Numbered from the stretch's first letter, positions 39,371-50,253 are shown. The stretch is 64,000 nucleotides of DNA from Rachycentron canadum (GCA_038496675.1 CM076650.1:20979863-21043862); one strand, 5' to 3'. The notes: generated by a model not told the origin, from the sequence alone. Program-made: numbers and translations.

Positions 39371-42300
39371 ATGTGTGAGTGTGTGTGTTCTCTCTGATGT
39401 CACAAGCCCATGTGTGTCGGGTATTTGTGACTTGCTTTTGATAACCCCCCACTTTTTCAACTTCCTCTTTCAACTTGCAACCTCCTTGTTCTACTCGACT
39501 TTGTTCATTCTCATTGTTTTTCTCTTCTCTCGCTGCTGTCTCTCATCCATCCATCCGGCTCCACCCCCGCCCACCCCCACCCCTGCTGCTCCGTCTCCAC
39601 TCCCTGAATAATTCAGGCCTGCAGAGCTAGTGTATTTTTGGTTGTTGTCACCTCTGCAGTAACATAAACACAGCCCATAGCAGTGAGCACACACACATAT
39701 ATGCATGCAACCCTGCAGCATGCACACACACACACACACACACACCACAAATGAAGCTGTCGACAACAACAAAGTGAAAGAGTCTGCGAGGCCACTGAGA
39801 CTTGCTAACAACGAAGAATTATACTTACAGGGATTTCACACCATCACTGTGCTCCACCCCGTCTCTGCTTTGCTCTCCCAGCAGTGACTAATAATATGTC
39901 TCACTTTTCTGTGTCTTCCAGAGTTTCACAAAGTTTGACTGTAGATTAATGTGTGACGTCACACCTTCACTGTTGGTTTTTGTTGTAAAGGTGCTGAGTT
40001 TAGTGGTTACTGGAGTAGATTTGGGAGTCATTATGATCCACATTCTGGTTTTTATTAATTTAATCACTATATAGCTTCATCATTTCTAGTGAGACCCTAT
40101 GAAATCTGCTGAAGAAAGCAGCACATTTACATACTAGTTAAAGGCCAATTTTAAATCTGTAGACAGCACTAGGCTCCATGACATCCTCTGGGCATCATGC
40201 ATCAACAAATGCTTCTTTTAAAGCAGCATTAATAGATTTTTTTTGGCCACTTGGGGACAGCAGAACAATGTAAAAATTCAATGCTGCCATCACCTTATTC
40301 TAAAGCTGTAATTGTGAAACATTAGCATTCATATGAAGTCTTTGTTTTGGTCGTCATGGCCCTGTTCAGTCCTGATGTTGACACGTGTCTCCAGTGGTCT
40401 GATCAGAAGTAAACAGCTTTCATTACATTAATTCACACCTTTCACATTAAAATGTGTCTCCACATGTGTCTCCAGCGCCCACTTGAGTTCGGACCTCACT
40501 TCCCCACTTCATATGCAAATAAACAGGTATGTGCTGTTGTTTTTAGCTGGACCAACAGACAAGTCCATTGTGTTTGTGGGGAAGAAAGAGAAAGTGAGGC
40601 GGGGATGGTTAAGCAAATCTGTTCACAGCTCTACACCCAAATAAGGTTTTATCCATTTTAAGTAGTTAATCATTTTGGTGTGTCAGTCGAACTTGGTATT
40701 GGTTATATTTCTCTTGGGATTTGTCACTATCAGTGACATTTGATCCGTTACACACAGTCATTTTTCTCCTAGTTAAAGTTACTGTTGATGGCTCAATGTG
40801 GAGTGGTTCATTATTAGAACTTGTCTACATGTAATGTGTAGATATCGTATAAACTGAAATTTTGATCAGCTGGAAGCAATAGAAGAAAGAGCAGGAGATC
40901 ATCAATGTCAATATGATTCATCTCTGGACCAAATATCATGCGGATTCATCAAATAATGGATTGACTGTTTAACTGAAAGTGGCCTGTGCTCTCAAATATG
41001 CTATTCTTTTGTATGTCTTTGTAAATTGAATATTTTGGAGTTTTGGACTGTTAGTGAGACAAAATGAGAAACCCCAAGACCAGATAACCTTGGGTCCTGC
41101 TAATTTTATTTTATGGACGATCAAAACCATCAGAATATTAATGATTAATGTAAATAACTGCTAGTCATGCTAATAGCAATGATACACATCACCTCCCTAT
41201 TTGTTTCTCTTTTATATTTGACACAACACAACACAAAATGTTTAGTGAAATGTGAAGAAACAAATGAGTCTGGTGAGAGAAAGGGAAACTTGCACAGCCA
41301 TAAAAGAGTCATGTTGTACAACTGACAGGGTAAAACATCCGTGAAGATTGACACCACTGCTGTGCTGCTGCCAGCTGAACCAGTAGGCCTGTGCAACTTT
41401 TCTGAATAAGCCAAGAGGATGTGACTGATTTAAAGTGGAGCTCCCATTTGGGCCCTGAGGCTGTGTAAATGTTAATATATGGCTGTCTGACATTCTAGTG
41501 CTGCAGCCACTGGACTCTGGACCTCCACTGAGAGATTGGAGGAAGGTTGGAGGAAGACGAAAGAACACCCCTGGGGTGGATATGAGAGATAGAGGTGTAG
41601 ATGAGAGGTAAAACGGGTATGAGGAGGGAGGACAGGGAAGGAAGGAGGGAGATCTGGAGGAAAAAATTTAATGATTAGAGTGATAAAAAGGATTTGGCTT
41701 GAAAAAAGTAGACTGGCATAGCTGTAGGGCTTAAGAGGCTTTTGGGGACTGGAGGATAAAGATCTGCCCCAGGCCACTGGACCAAAGCCAGGACACCTCT
41801 CTATGTATGAGTGTCTGTGTGTGTGGCCTTAACGTACCAAAAGCCCTGCAGAGAGCAAGCATTGCACATCTGTTCACCTGTGCATTCCCACTCTGCCAGG
41901 GACTGTGGCCAGAGGAAACAAGTTCTGAACTGATGGAAATTCAGTCAAGGCTTTTCTTTGCTGTGCAGCAACACAGCTGTCACATTCACCTCAGTTTATC
42001 ACAGTTACTTTCCTTCCATTTTCTTTTTTTTTCAGCACACTATTGTGCTATAAACCCAAGTGGGAAAATGTCTTTACTGCATTTGTTTTACAATGCCTAA
42101 TTACAAACCAACCACGTTTGCAAGTAAATGTTCCAGGAGCGAAGCTGGTTTATTGGATAGATTTTTGTCAGTTTGCCAAGTTTGAGTATTTGGTGAAAAG
42201 ACAAGTCTAAACATTTTGGTCTCACTTTAAAGAATTTGAGACCAAGTTGACAAGCTGGGATAGCTGTCAAAAAGTCACTTACTAATGCCTTCAACAGCCT

Positions 42301-45300
42301 CTGACTGTCACATACCCTCACCTAGCAGGTCTTAGTGGGCTGTTGTGAGTTTCCCATCTTCCTCTATGATTGACACACCATGCCAGGACATGGTTCTTGC
42401 AATTTTTAGCATTTAGCATGTTGATCAGCTTATGTTTATGATAATTTGTTTTCAGTATTTTTTGTATTTGTCATAAACCCAAAGACAAATTAAAATTTTT
42501 ACCTGATGTTGTTAAATAATACCTGGTGGTGTTAAATGAGAACTTAATAGATCATTAGGTTTACTACAGTCCTGATTGGAACATGAATGTCTGCACAAAA
42601 TGCCACGGTGATCCATCCTGGTGGCCTAATGATGAGATGGCCCACGTGTTACTGTAGTGTCAGCGCTCAGTGTGTGTGACTCTGCATGTAAGCATGGCTT
42701 AAGCAGCTATGGGGGATTTTTCTCTATGGCAGTATATAAATGAGGAGTCTTAAACCTGGTGTTCTGGCCACTCTTCTTCTGGGGTTTTCAACATTTCTCC
42801 AACTGCAGCTTCTGCCTGGATCTTCCTCTCAACTTAGAGTGTTTTTACTCACCAGGGAGAGAGCAATGATCTGAGCAGGGACACAAAACACTACAGCAGG
42901 TTAGCTTGTTAGCCACTGCAGATTTAACATGGTTTGCCACACTAATTGAGATCCCCACAGGCACTTTACACCAAGAAGGTTGCAAGGAAAAGGCAGCGTA
43001 ATGAATACGATTCAACATTCCCAGACAAAGACGAGCCGATGCTTTGGTTTGTATTTTAAGCTGAGAAAAGCACCAACATTATAGTTTGAAGTAGGTGTAT
43101 ATGAAACACGACTTTGGCTTCGCCTTATACACAAAGGTGTGTGTGGGTGTGTGTGTGCATGTTGATTTTCAGTTATTCTATCTGACATAGCAGCTAGCGT
43201 CACATTTATTGTGAAGTGTTGCTGTCTCATAATACAAATACTGTCATGGAGATGTGTGAAGACATTTACACACATACTCTTCACACAGGCATGCACACAC
43301 ACACACACACACAGAGATCCTTGCCAGCAATTCACATCTAAATTGCATAACTGGTATGAGATGCCAGTGCAGAGCAGTTTGATCAGTGGAGAATGAATTC
43401 AAACAGCTTCACTAAATCAAAGAATTGATCAAGAGATGGTGGCAGCAGAAATTAGCCAAAATTAATCAGAATGCGCATTATTACTTACTTATTTCTTATA
43501 GTTTTTGTCATTAAACCTTTAATAACTGCAGGCGTCTCCTCCAGAGATTTGTTTGCAGAGATTTGATTGAAGAATTAAGAATGATTTAATTCCTACTCTA
43601 TTACTATCTCATACCTGCTCCTTTCCCCAAAACCAGTAACAGAAGCCATTCAGCAGAAGCTTGCATTTTTTTTTTTAGTTCAGGGCTGTTTTTAGGCAGT
43701 GGTGAGCCAGGCAGTTGCTTTGGGTGCCGCCCAGCCAGCTGGAGCCAGCTGCTGGAAAACACAACCTTGGAATGACAATTGAAAACATCCACGTGTTCTG
43801 ACCAACACTGACCACCAGTATTGTTCAGGAGTGAACTGTGAACTGCAGACTGCAGACAGCAAATTCAACTAATAATATCACAATTAATGATATGATATAT
43901 TGCTTTGAGTGTCAGAAACAGTAGTTTGTGCTTTATGAGACATTTTGCAGGTTAATCACACCTCTAAACTGCTGTTTGTCAAAAGATTGAGCATTATGTT
44001 AATGATGAGGTTGAAGAGTTGAAATTCTGTGGAAACCCCAAAGCACCAACAGACAGACAGGTGAAAGGTCTTATATTGTTCCTACATATATAATTGCTGT
44101 CTGAGATACATCCTCAGTTCTGTAACACAAATGTAACATAAAATGGTTTTCTTTTGCAAGTTCATCTCAGTTGCAAATAAGATTGAGTGACTGAAATGGC
44201 AAGTTCCTGAATATTGGTAGTTCCCTGAATAAGATACACAATAGGGCACTATACAAAATATTATAGGAGCCACCAAAGAAAACCTGTGGATGATGGGAGT
44301 CAAATTTTCTTAATGCAGAGCTGTAAAACTGTCAAATATCCAAGTTGCTTCAATAAATAAATGTGGGCTTAATGCAGGCTAGATACCCTGGAAGCTGTGT
44401 AATTTAAATAGGACTGTACAAAATATTGCATGATAAAAAGCAACCAGGACATTTATATATTTATTATTTATAAATAAAAAAATACCTGCTGACAGAGGGT
44501 TGTTTTGGAAGAGTGAGGTGACACAAGTGATCAGGTGTTTTAATAATATCAGGATATGAAGACACAGGTTGCTGATCTTCCATATACCATCCCAGATATG
44601 ATTAAATTCAGAAGAAGAGATAACAGGTAGTAAAGTGGATATAAAAGTTCTAATTGATACACAATATGATGATGATAGAGCACAGAACAGACGTTTGGTG
44701 AAGTTGAATAAACTTGAAATAAACTAAAATGTGATTAAATTATTTGGCGACAATCAGCTTCCTTGGGGGCAGCAGTGGATGTCCAGCAACCTATAGGGCA
44801 ACAAAATGACCAGAAATGGCCGTTTGTTATGCCTCTCCCATTTTGTTTCTGTTCGCCTTCCTCGTGTTCCCTATTTTTCCCCTGCATACCTCTCTGTTTG
44901 TTGCATTCATTGTTTATAAAATCTTCACTCCAGTCTTTGCCAGATTGTTTAGTTTGACTATGTGGTACAATGCTTAAGCCGACCTGTGTTTTTTCCTTGT
45001 GTTGTCTCTTGAATCCAGTTTAGCCTAATCTAGCTCAGATGCTGGTCCTGCTCTCCAGTCTGTCTTCATCAGTACAATATACACCAGTCTCTGTGTCTGA
45101 AATAGTGCCATTCTTGGTTCCTGACAAACTTTTAAAATTGTAACACTACTGCAGCTGCCATATCTTTAATCCATAAGGAATAAGATAGGCCCTAACATTG
45201 AGCCTTGCAGCACGCCACTAATATCCTCAGCCTCTGACATTGTCCTAATCCCATTGTCCACTGTTATTTAGCCACTGTTTAGATCATAAACTCAAAATGA

Positions 45301-45882
45301 ACAGGTGAAGGATTAATGTATAGGGTGTTTTCCTAATAGCATCAAAGTTACTTTCAAACATGGTTTACTATCTCAATTTCCATGTCATGTCACCCTAATG
45401 CAGTCTGAGTTTTAAGCCACAGCAGCAGCTTCAATAAATAAATGGTGGATTTTTGTCATTTGGGTGCTGTAATATCCTAATGATGTCTGCTTAAGAGACA
45501 TTTGTACAAACATGTGAACAGATCATGTCATGTCATATCATTCATTATGTTGTTTGTCAGATTTGGCAGTAACCACCAGAGCTCAGTTTGTTCTGTGTAA
45601 AGTCAGCATGAAGGGACTTAATTTTCATTTCAAAGTTCAGAAGAACATGTTAGGTGTATAAGGTCGTTCCTGCTCACCTCTGATCGCAGCTGAGCAACTG
45701 CAAACAGTCTGTGACAACTTGTTAAATGTGGAATCTCTCCCTCTCATTTTTTTCTCCGTGTGACTCTGTGTGACTTTCCCTCTTCCTCCTCTTCTCTTGC
45801 ACAGGCTGACTGTCGCTCCAGAGAATACCTTCGCATACACTTCCCGGCTGCAAATGCAGTAATCAAAAAATTAGGTAAGTGA
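19488..45882 (+). CDS. endov: endonuclease V (endov), seven coding exons seen, first exon unassigned
   Basis: Vertebrate endonuclease V (Nfi family) cuts RNA, and DNA in bacteria, one nucleotide 3' of inosine; the human enzyme acts mainly on inosine-containing RNA in cytoplasm and nucleolus. Exons are 19488-19659, 22521-22655, 24785-24823, 25753-25863, 30311-30379, 30560-30688 and 45805-45882. They encode 243 aa plus an unseen N-terminus (human 282, E. coli 223). The catalytic metal ligands are present: Asp in VGGVDLSF, Glu in AFRETPF and Asp in VDGNG. The wedge motif PYIAGFLAFRE, the Tyr of MLYED, the Lys of CVGVAKNLL and the His of SVGHK are also conserved. All junctions except exon 4/5 are canonical and in frame. 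The gene spans at least 26 kb because of large repeat-filled introns. The start codon is not assigned (see findings). Confidence 0.93.
19660..22520 (+). other. endov intron 2
   Basis: About 2.9 kb. It contains the L2/CR1-type LINE relic at 20060-20632 and a small inverted repeat at 20710-20743 (12-bp arms). A 134-codon frame at 22083-22487 is Cys/His-rich by chance and has no family signature. Otherwise I see nothing. Confidence 0.7.
20060..20632 (+). mobile_element. L2/CR1-type LINE 3' end relic
   Basis: The plus strand carries frameshifted remnants of the C-terminal part of a non-LTR reverse transcriptase. SCTDYHNSLLAALPLGF matches the family pattern SRLDYCNSLLAGLP, then AHVTMLLPLIDMHWPP...KIKFKSLMFAVR, then SGFKKLL. 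It ends with GGCTTTGGATAAAAGTGACT followed by GCCAAATAATTAAATGTAA, the 3' tail shared by many fish L2-like LINEs and their SINE partners. No intact reading frame remains. Confidence 0.8.
22521..22655 (+). CDS. endov: endov coding exon 3
   Basis: Forty-five codons: MLYEDSQMVTLTAPYIAGF then LAFRETPFLLE. It contains the wedge/PYIxGF motif and the catalytic Glu of FRE. Acceptor ctgccag|ATGCTG; donor CCTCAG|gtcagt; both phase 0. Confidence 0.95.
22656..24784 (+). other. endov intron 3
   Basis: About 2.1 kb, AT-rich, without recognisable genes or elements. It contains a perfect palindrome at 22765-22785 (10-bp arms ATCCTCTATA/TATAGAGGAT around one base). Confidence 0.7.
24785..24823 (+). CDS. endov: endov coding exon 4 (micro-exon, 13 codons)
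   Basis: Encodes VVFVDGNGLFHYR with the third catalytic acidic residue (Asp of VDGNG). Acceptor cctgtag|GTGGTG; donor TACAGA|gttaagt, leaving phase 0. The exon is only 39 bp and falls below ORF-length cut-offs. Confidence 0.9.
24824..25752 (+). other. endov intron 4
   Basis: About 0.9 kb, with no features beyond AT-rich sequence. The end coordinate assumes use of the second AG of the tandem acceptor CTGCAGAG. Confidence 0.6.
25753..25863 (+). CDS. endov: endov coding exon 5
   Basis: Thirty-seven codons reading FGLACHLGVLSGLPCVGVAK and onwards to HQSQ, donor CAG|gttaga (phase 0). The Lys of GVAK is conserved in the active site. The sequence before TTT is ctgcagag. Cutting after ctgcag would leave two extra bases and break the frame with exon 4; cutting after ctgcagag keeps it. 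Human has HHRGFGVAC where this junction yields HYR-FGLAC, one residue short. Confidence 0.85.
25973..26113 (+). repeat. dispersed repeat R4, copy 1
   Basis: Reads cggtagagcagtggtgagca, ctgtcgcctcaggt, then tggagcttgcatgttctccc, ccagcttcctcctacagtcc and aaagacatgc. This order is typical of a very abundant fish interspersed repeat. A diverged copy lies in reverse orientation at 63645-63791. Confidence 0.7.
26208..26265 (+). repeat. (TG)n microsatellite with TCTTTG hexamer tail
   Basis: About 29 TG units, followed by three to four copies of a TCTTTG unit up to about 26285. Confidence 0.95.
26930..27860. promoter_or_regulatory. candidate conserved noncoding element in endov intron 5
   Basis: A ~900-bp stretch of high-complexity, microsatellite-free sequence with many homeodomain-type TAAT/ATTA cores (CAATTAGCAGG, CAATTAGATG, GCTAATTCAATT, AAATTAGTTC, GCTAATAAGC) and no coding frame. 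This composition is typical of developmental enhancers. It could serve nptx1 rather than endov. This is inference from composition only. Confidence 0.25.
29051..29139 (+). repeat. imperfect (CA)n microsatellite
   Basis: CA-rich tract interrupted by A, T and CG steps. It generates spurious His/Thr- and Cys/Val-rich frames on both strands. Confidence 0.9.
30311..30379 (+). CDS. endov: endov coding exon 6
   Basis: Twenty-three codons, IAALQKGGDSFPLTAASG then KVLGK; human has LLQTRGDSFPLLGDSGTVLG here. Acceptor ctctgcag|ATAGCT; donor GGAAAG|gtgcag; phase 0 at both ends. Confidence 0.93.
30560..30688 (+). CDS. endov: endov coding exon 7
   Basis: Forty-three codons beginning ALRSSDSSSKPVYVSVGHK and ending CCRYRVPEPIRQ. 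The SVGHK/R His and the YRxPEPxR motif are conserved from E. coli Nfi to human. Acceptor gtccag|GCGCTG; donor CGACAG|gtacac. Confidence 0.95.
31893..32400 (-). repeat. dispersed repeat R3, copy 2 (minus orientation)
   Basis: The reverse complement aligns with 13048-13410 and extends it by about 75 bp internally, in the part containing GCGTGGCTACCCTGTGATTG on that strand. It is the longest of three copies here. The plus strand shows GGAGTCGCCCCCTGATGGTC near 32289. Confidence 0.75.
33176..33223 (+). repeat. (CA)n microsatellite, left side of gap 2
   Basis: Pure CA repeat running into the N gap; the same orientation resumes after it. Confidence 0.95.
33224..33723. other. assembly gap 2 (500 N)
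   Basis: Exactly 500 N inside a (CA)n tract. It is a placeholder gap, and frames spanning it are artefacts. Confidence 0.99.
33724..33771 (+). repeat. (CA)n microsatellite, right side of gap 2
   Basis: Continuation of the (CA)n tract. A short (GGA)n run follows at about 33880-33902. Confidence 0.95.
34582..34615 (+). repeat. (CA)n microsatellite
   Basis: About 17 perfect CA units within endov intron 7. Confidence 0.95.
34779..35126. mobile_element. short TIR element (MITE-like) with R3 inserted
   Basis: The left end GACCCTGTGAGCTCAACGCA and the reverse complement of the right end (GGCCCTGTGTGCTCAACACA) form matching terminal inverted repeats about 350 bp apart. There is no coding capacity. 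Just inside the left TIR lies an R3 fragment (34806-34898). A related element at 56928-57345 shares the left TIR and the GGAAACAC...GTTGTGTTGTGA core. Confidence 0.6.
34806..34898 (+). repeat. dispersed repeat R3, copy 3 (fragment)
   Basis: The 3' part of R3 only: GTCAGATCC, CCTCACTCCTCCTCAG, TTCTCCTCCAAATATGGTTT and AACCAAGATGG match the other copies in order. It sits inside the TIR element. Confidence 0.7.
35387..35449 (+). repeat. (CA)n microsatellite
   Basis: About 31 CA units. Confidence 0.95.
36780..36932 (+). repeat. SINE-like relic with poly(A) tail
   Basis: A B-box-like GAGTTCAATTCC is followed about 90 bp later by TTTCCAGTAAAGACATCAAA, then an A18 run. The 3' arrangement matches common fish SINE-like repeats. 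No clear A box is visible, so tRNA origin is uncertain. Confidence 0.4.
39004..39306. other. exact 151-bp duplication around a single N (assembly artefact)
   Basis: 39004-39154 and 39156-39306 are identical (both run from aaatattgtgtatacgtg to gacaaaatgtgt) and are separated by one N at 39155. This is what a failed contig-overlap merge next to the following (AT)n tract would produce. True sequence probably has one copy. Confidence 0.9.
39308..39361 (+). repeat. (AT)n microsatellite followed by TG-rich tail
   Basis: About 26 AT units, then GTGTGT-rich sequence to about 39388. It can form a hairpin, which explains the neighbouring assembly break. Confidence 0.95.
45175..45310 (+). mobile_element. 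possible non-LTR retrotransposon fragment
   Basis: The plus strand reads KIGPNIEPCSTPLISSAS followed by frame-breaking stops. The core resembles the GPRTEPCGTP motif recalled from reverse-transcriptase-derived repeats in fish. Short and degenerate, so weakly supported. Confidence 0.3.
45805..45882 (+). CDS. endov: endov coding exon 8 (probable last exon)
   Basis: Encodes ADCRSREYLRIHFPAANAV then IKKLGK and a TGA at 45880-45882. The mouse protein has ADIRSREYIRRTLG at this place. Acceptor cttgcacag|GCTGAC. The sequence TTAG|gtaagtga also makes a strong donor at 45875 (phase 1), so the exon may instead splice onward to an unseen exon encoding a longer tail. The stop codon lies inside that donor. 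Confidence 0.88.
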   Translation, partial: ADCRSREYLRIHFPAANAVIKKLGK

Positions 45883-48800
45883 CAAAAAAGAGCTATCATA
45901 TGGGTTTCCGTCTCACACTGCAGTGCACACATTCGCACATACATTTACACTGATAACCTATTTGTGTGCTGCCTGGCACATGGTGAGAGGAGTGCTTTAC
46001 ACTGTCTTAAAATAGGATTAAAAGCCACAGCAAGTGACTCACTGAGGAATTTCCCCAAATCCTAAAGTAAAGCCAAGTTTGTTGGGAAAAGCCTTAACAT
46101 GCATGCATGCATGTATTGTAGCATAAAAACTCTTCAGAAAAATCATTAATATCAAAAGATTCTTGCAAAATTTGCTAGAAGATTATTGTTTTTAATAGAA
46201 ATGTCTTCTTCCTGCCTTGTGACTGCATGTAGGAACAAAGGGGGACTACAAAGTAAGTGACATCTCCATACATCTGATCCTCCATGCATCTGATCCACCG
46301 TACATCTGTTGACATGGTCATTTTTTACCTTTATCCCCAATCAGAAGGGGATCATAGGTCATGTAAGAGCACCCCCGCAGCTGGTTGGGATTCAGTGTTT
46401 TGCTTTAGTGGCAGTGCAAAACTCATTCTGCTGCAGAAGAGGTAGAAAGTTTAAGAGTGTAAGAGCCTTTGACAGGTTCTCTGCATTTTCAGGGGGGTGT
46501 TGAAGGGGCAGAGGTGAGCCACAGATGCTCGAGGTCAAGCAGACACACAGACAGAAAGAGAGAAGTAATGATGAGAAGAGAAAAAGTCTTTGATCCTGTG
46601 ATTCTCATCTGAAATAACAGGCAGTGGTGCTCAGATCGGCCCCATCCTCCTTATTACCAGTCAAAGCTGCAGACCGTTAGCTCACGCAGATGCTTCGAAA
46701 ATGTATTTTCAAACACGCACAGAATTGAACATTCGGGACTCAAGTGCAGCTGCTCGTGTGAGCTGAAAATTATATGTCCGTTCACAGTTGCTCACACGCA
46801 GGCACACAAGTGTGTGTGCACTCAGATCCCTCAGTGTACCCCACTGGGAAACATAATGGGGTGTCCGTGTTGATCTGTCAGAAGCTCCCTGATGTGGTGA
46901 TTCCTCTGAGTGCTCTCCTCTCTTTGATCAACCTCTCTACAAAGAGACTGAGACAGGCAGAAAGGCTTTGTGCTGAGTAGGCAGGACCGTAGCAGGTTCC
47001 TCAAGGCCTTAACCCAGCTTTACCCTCTCACTCACTCAACAGGCTGCAGGCACATTCGATCAGATCTACTGTACATTAGCAGTTAGAGCTAGTGAGCAAT
47101 AGGCTTCTCATATTTATGTTTTAGCAGGACAGTAATTTGTATTATGTCAGATGTTTTCTGAAGATTTGGTGGGTGCATGACCAAATAAATTGTCTGTTAG
47201 CGGGATAACCCAAAAACTACGTAAAGGAGCTATACCTAACTTTTGCTATTGCTGTTATTAGATAGCTAATAATAGGATTGATAGCTGTTTACCAGTCTAG
47301 AAGAAATGTTTTAGCATTGAACTTCATTTACTCGCCAAAAGCCGTCTCCCAAGGTGGAACCAACCCTGTTGTTTTGATTTTATTTCACTTCTTTTCTTCT
47401 ACTGAAGTTAGCATGCTAACAGTTAACCAGCAGCAATTTTAGGGGATTTAAAGTAAATTTAAGTACCATCGTATGCAAATTTATATTATCATTTAATAAA
47501 CGTTTCATTTTCATAAAAGTTTTGGTAAACTTTTGAATTTGCTACCACTTAATTAAATCCACACTCAAATGTCCTGCCTTGCTGCACAGTGAGCAGCTGC
47601 ATGCATCTGCTATGATTGTGTGTTTAGCTTGTGTTTCATACACAGTCTGACAATGTGAATATCATTGTACAAAATGCACGTATGCAGATTATTTATAATG
47701 AAGGTTGAGTCATGCAAAACGTGTATTATGGGTAAGTATTATAAACCAAATATTTATCATAGCAGAGTATTTTCAGATGGTTTAAAACATGTCTGGAGAG
47801 GAACTTAAAGACACACACACCTGTCAAGACAGGTTGAAAACCCGCTTAAACTCAGAGCTCTTCAGTACATGGCTGAATTCATACCAGTGTTCAGCTGCAG
47901 GTCAGCTCAAGGAGTGAGCGGCTTGACAGCGGACTGTGGTTTGTGTCCCTGGGTGGCAGAAGAAGAGAAATAAAGTTTCTGTCTCTGTCAAAGAAAGAGG
48001 AGAGAGACATGAAAGATGGAGCAGCAGGAGAGGAGATGAAGAGATCCCAACAGACGAGTGAAACAACAGGGTTCCAGAGGGAGGGAGGGAAAGAGCAAGT
48101 GTGGAAAAATCAATGACTGTTTAAGAGAGAAAAAGAAAGGAGTCAAGGCAAGAGGATAAAAACCTATCAGTGGTCAGAGTGACAGAGTGATATACTGGGT
48201 GTTTGTGGATTTAACTCCTTGTATGTGCTGTTACTGGTTGCTTTTATTGTGTTATAGCAACATGTTATCTGAAGTGAAGAAAAACAATACTTGAACTGGT
48301 TGCATTTATTCTACATGAACATTTGCGTAGGTAGTAAGTTTTGGTTTTAATGGGCAAACGTTTCATAATTGTGAAATGATGTAATTCAAGTGATCTGAGA
48401 ATCAACTAGATGCCTGCACCTCCTCTTGTCCATGACTTTTCAGTGAGAGAGAGTGTTACTATTGGCTGTTCTACAAATTCTTATACATGTGCGCATCTGT
48501 TCAGCTGGACGTCTTAATATCCGCGAAGTGTTTCAGAGATGGAGAGAACTTCTCCTGGACGGGTATTTAAATGTGTTGTGGTCGGTAGATTAACCATGAA
48601 AGCAGGTATGAAGAGGCTATGTTGATTTTTGTGAATAGTTTAGCCTTCTGTTGCTTGTATGTAAATAGGTGTGTGCATGTAAGCCAGTGAGGGGAGAGCT
48701 GCAGGAGGAAAGCTGTATGTTTAAATTCTGGTGTTTTTTCACCCACATTTTTACTTACTCCACTTTTAAATGCTTCCACTTAATACTTTACTCATACCTC

Positions 48801-49782
48801 TACACATGTTCATGTGGTTTTGTTTACACACCAGTAAAAAAACACGCAAAATGAGAAACAATAAAATAATTAGTTTAGTTTAGTTCAAGTTTTTTCCAAA
48901 AAGGCAATATACAATTTAAAAAAAAAAAAAAAAAAAAAATTACACACAAATTAAAAACAAAAAAGATAAATTGTTTTTGATTTAAGTGAATTATACCGAG
49001 GATATGCAGAATTATGGTTTTGCCTGAGTTTATCACTTTGTTTTTGATTTATCAACAAAATATTTTCAACAGAAAGTGTAATTTTTTCTATTCTATCTCT
49101 TAAAAACAACAATTTGTGGCAGTAATTAAATATAAAAAAAGTTACTTATTAAAAAATATTTCATGACATTTTAACCTATATTTGATTGTATGACATTGTA
49201 ATGCATCAGGAAACACAGAAAGAGGAGAAAACAATAATTATTAGTGCTGTTATGTGTGAGTTATATTTGGGGTTCAGAACCACTGTAACACTGTGGTCCC
49301 AAACTATCAACGAGCCATCAGGAAACTATTCAGTTTGGATCAAGGAGATTGTTTCAATCAACTTCATGCTGTTATTCAAACTTTACTGCCCTTTTCAAAA
49401 ACATTTCTAAAATGCCATGGAAAATGTTGTGGAGGCAGTCAGCCCAAGGTTGGACCAATGAGCTCTGTTGGGAGCAGCCGCTCTCATTAAAAACTTATAG
49501 TGGTACAAGGACACAGCTTGTTGCTGGAGGTACTATTCAGTGTCGGTATTAACTGGAGGACTGAGCCACTGAGGCAGCCATTGTTTCATCACTCTACTCC
49601 GCCCCAGTCCGCCATCTCAGAAACATTACCACCATACATTATTGACACTGACATGTGCACATGTATTTTTGTCAAAGGTCAAAGGCCAGATTAGATTTTG
49701 TACCACTTGTTTGGTCAAGAACAAAGTTTGATTTCTACAAAACAAATGTACACAAATGGGTAATTTCTAGTATTAGTTAATG

Positions 49783-49783
<1 letters not shown>

Positions 49784-49850
<67 letters not shown>
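49784..49850 (+). repeat. (TG)n microsatellite
   Basis: About 33 TG units. Confidence 0.95.
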
Positions 49851-49851
<1 letters not shown>

Positions 49852-50201
49852 ATGAGTTAGTATTTTCTTCTTCTGCTGAGTCATACTGGGCATGTTTATA
49901 TCAATTCATTTATATATATTTGGTTTGTTTTGTTAAAATTGTCCCACGTAACTTTGCTGAACAGTGTCACTAACAACAAGTGAAGTGACGATGCCAGAAG
50001 CTAAAATGTAGTTTAGTTTCAGTAGAGAAGAGCCATAAAGTCAGAGAACTAACTCACCTTTGCAAGTTGCACCACATTATGGTTAACATTAGCCACCACA
50101 AGCTGCTGGATAAAGTCAGGCTGTCGCAGTGATGATAAAAGTTATGAGTAAATATCTTTGGACATAATATTTCAAAGCTCAAAGTTGCTAAATCATTGTT
50201 T

Positions 50202-50206
<5 letters not shown>

Positions 50207-50253
<47 letters not shown>
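50207..50253 (+). repeat. (TG)n microsatellite, left side of gap 3
   Basis: Pure TG repeat ending at the N gap. Unlike gaps 1 and 2, the other side carries (AC)n on the same strand. Confidence 0.95.

Larger units (their letters stand above)
30689..45804 (+). other. endov intron 7 (15.1 kb)
   Basis: Unusually long for this gene. It contains R3 copies (31893-32400, 34806-34898), a TIR element (34779-35126) and (CA)n tracts. It also has assembly gap 2, a SINE-like relic (36780-36932), a false 151-bp duplication (39004-39306), an (AT)n tract and a LINE relic (45175-45310). No nested gene is supported; a 152-codon minus frame at 38134-38592 lacks any family signature. Confidence 0.7.
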
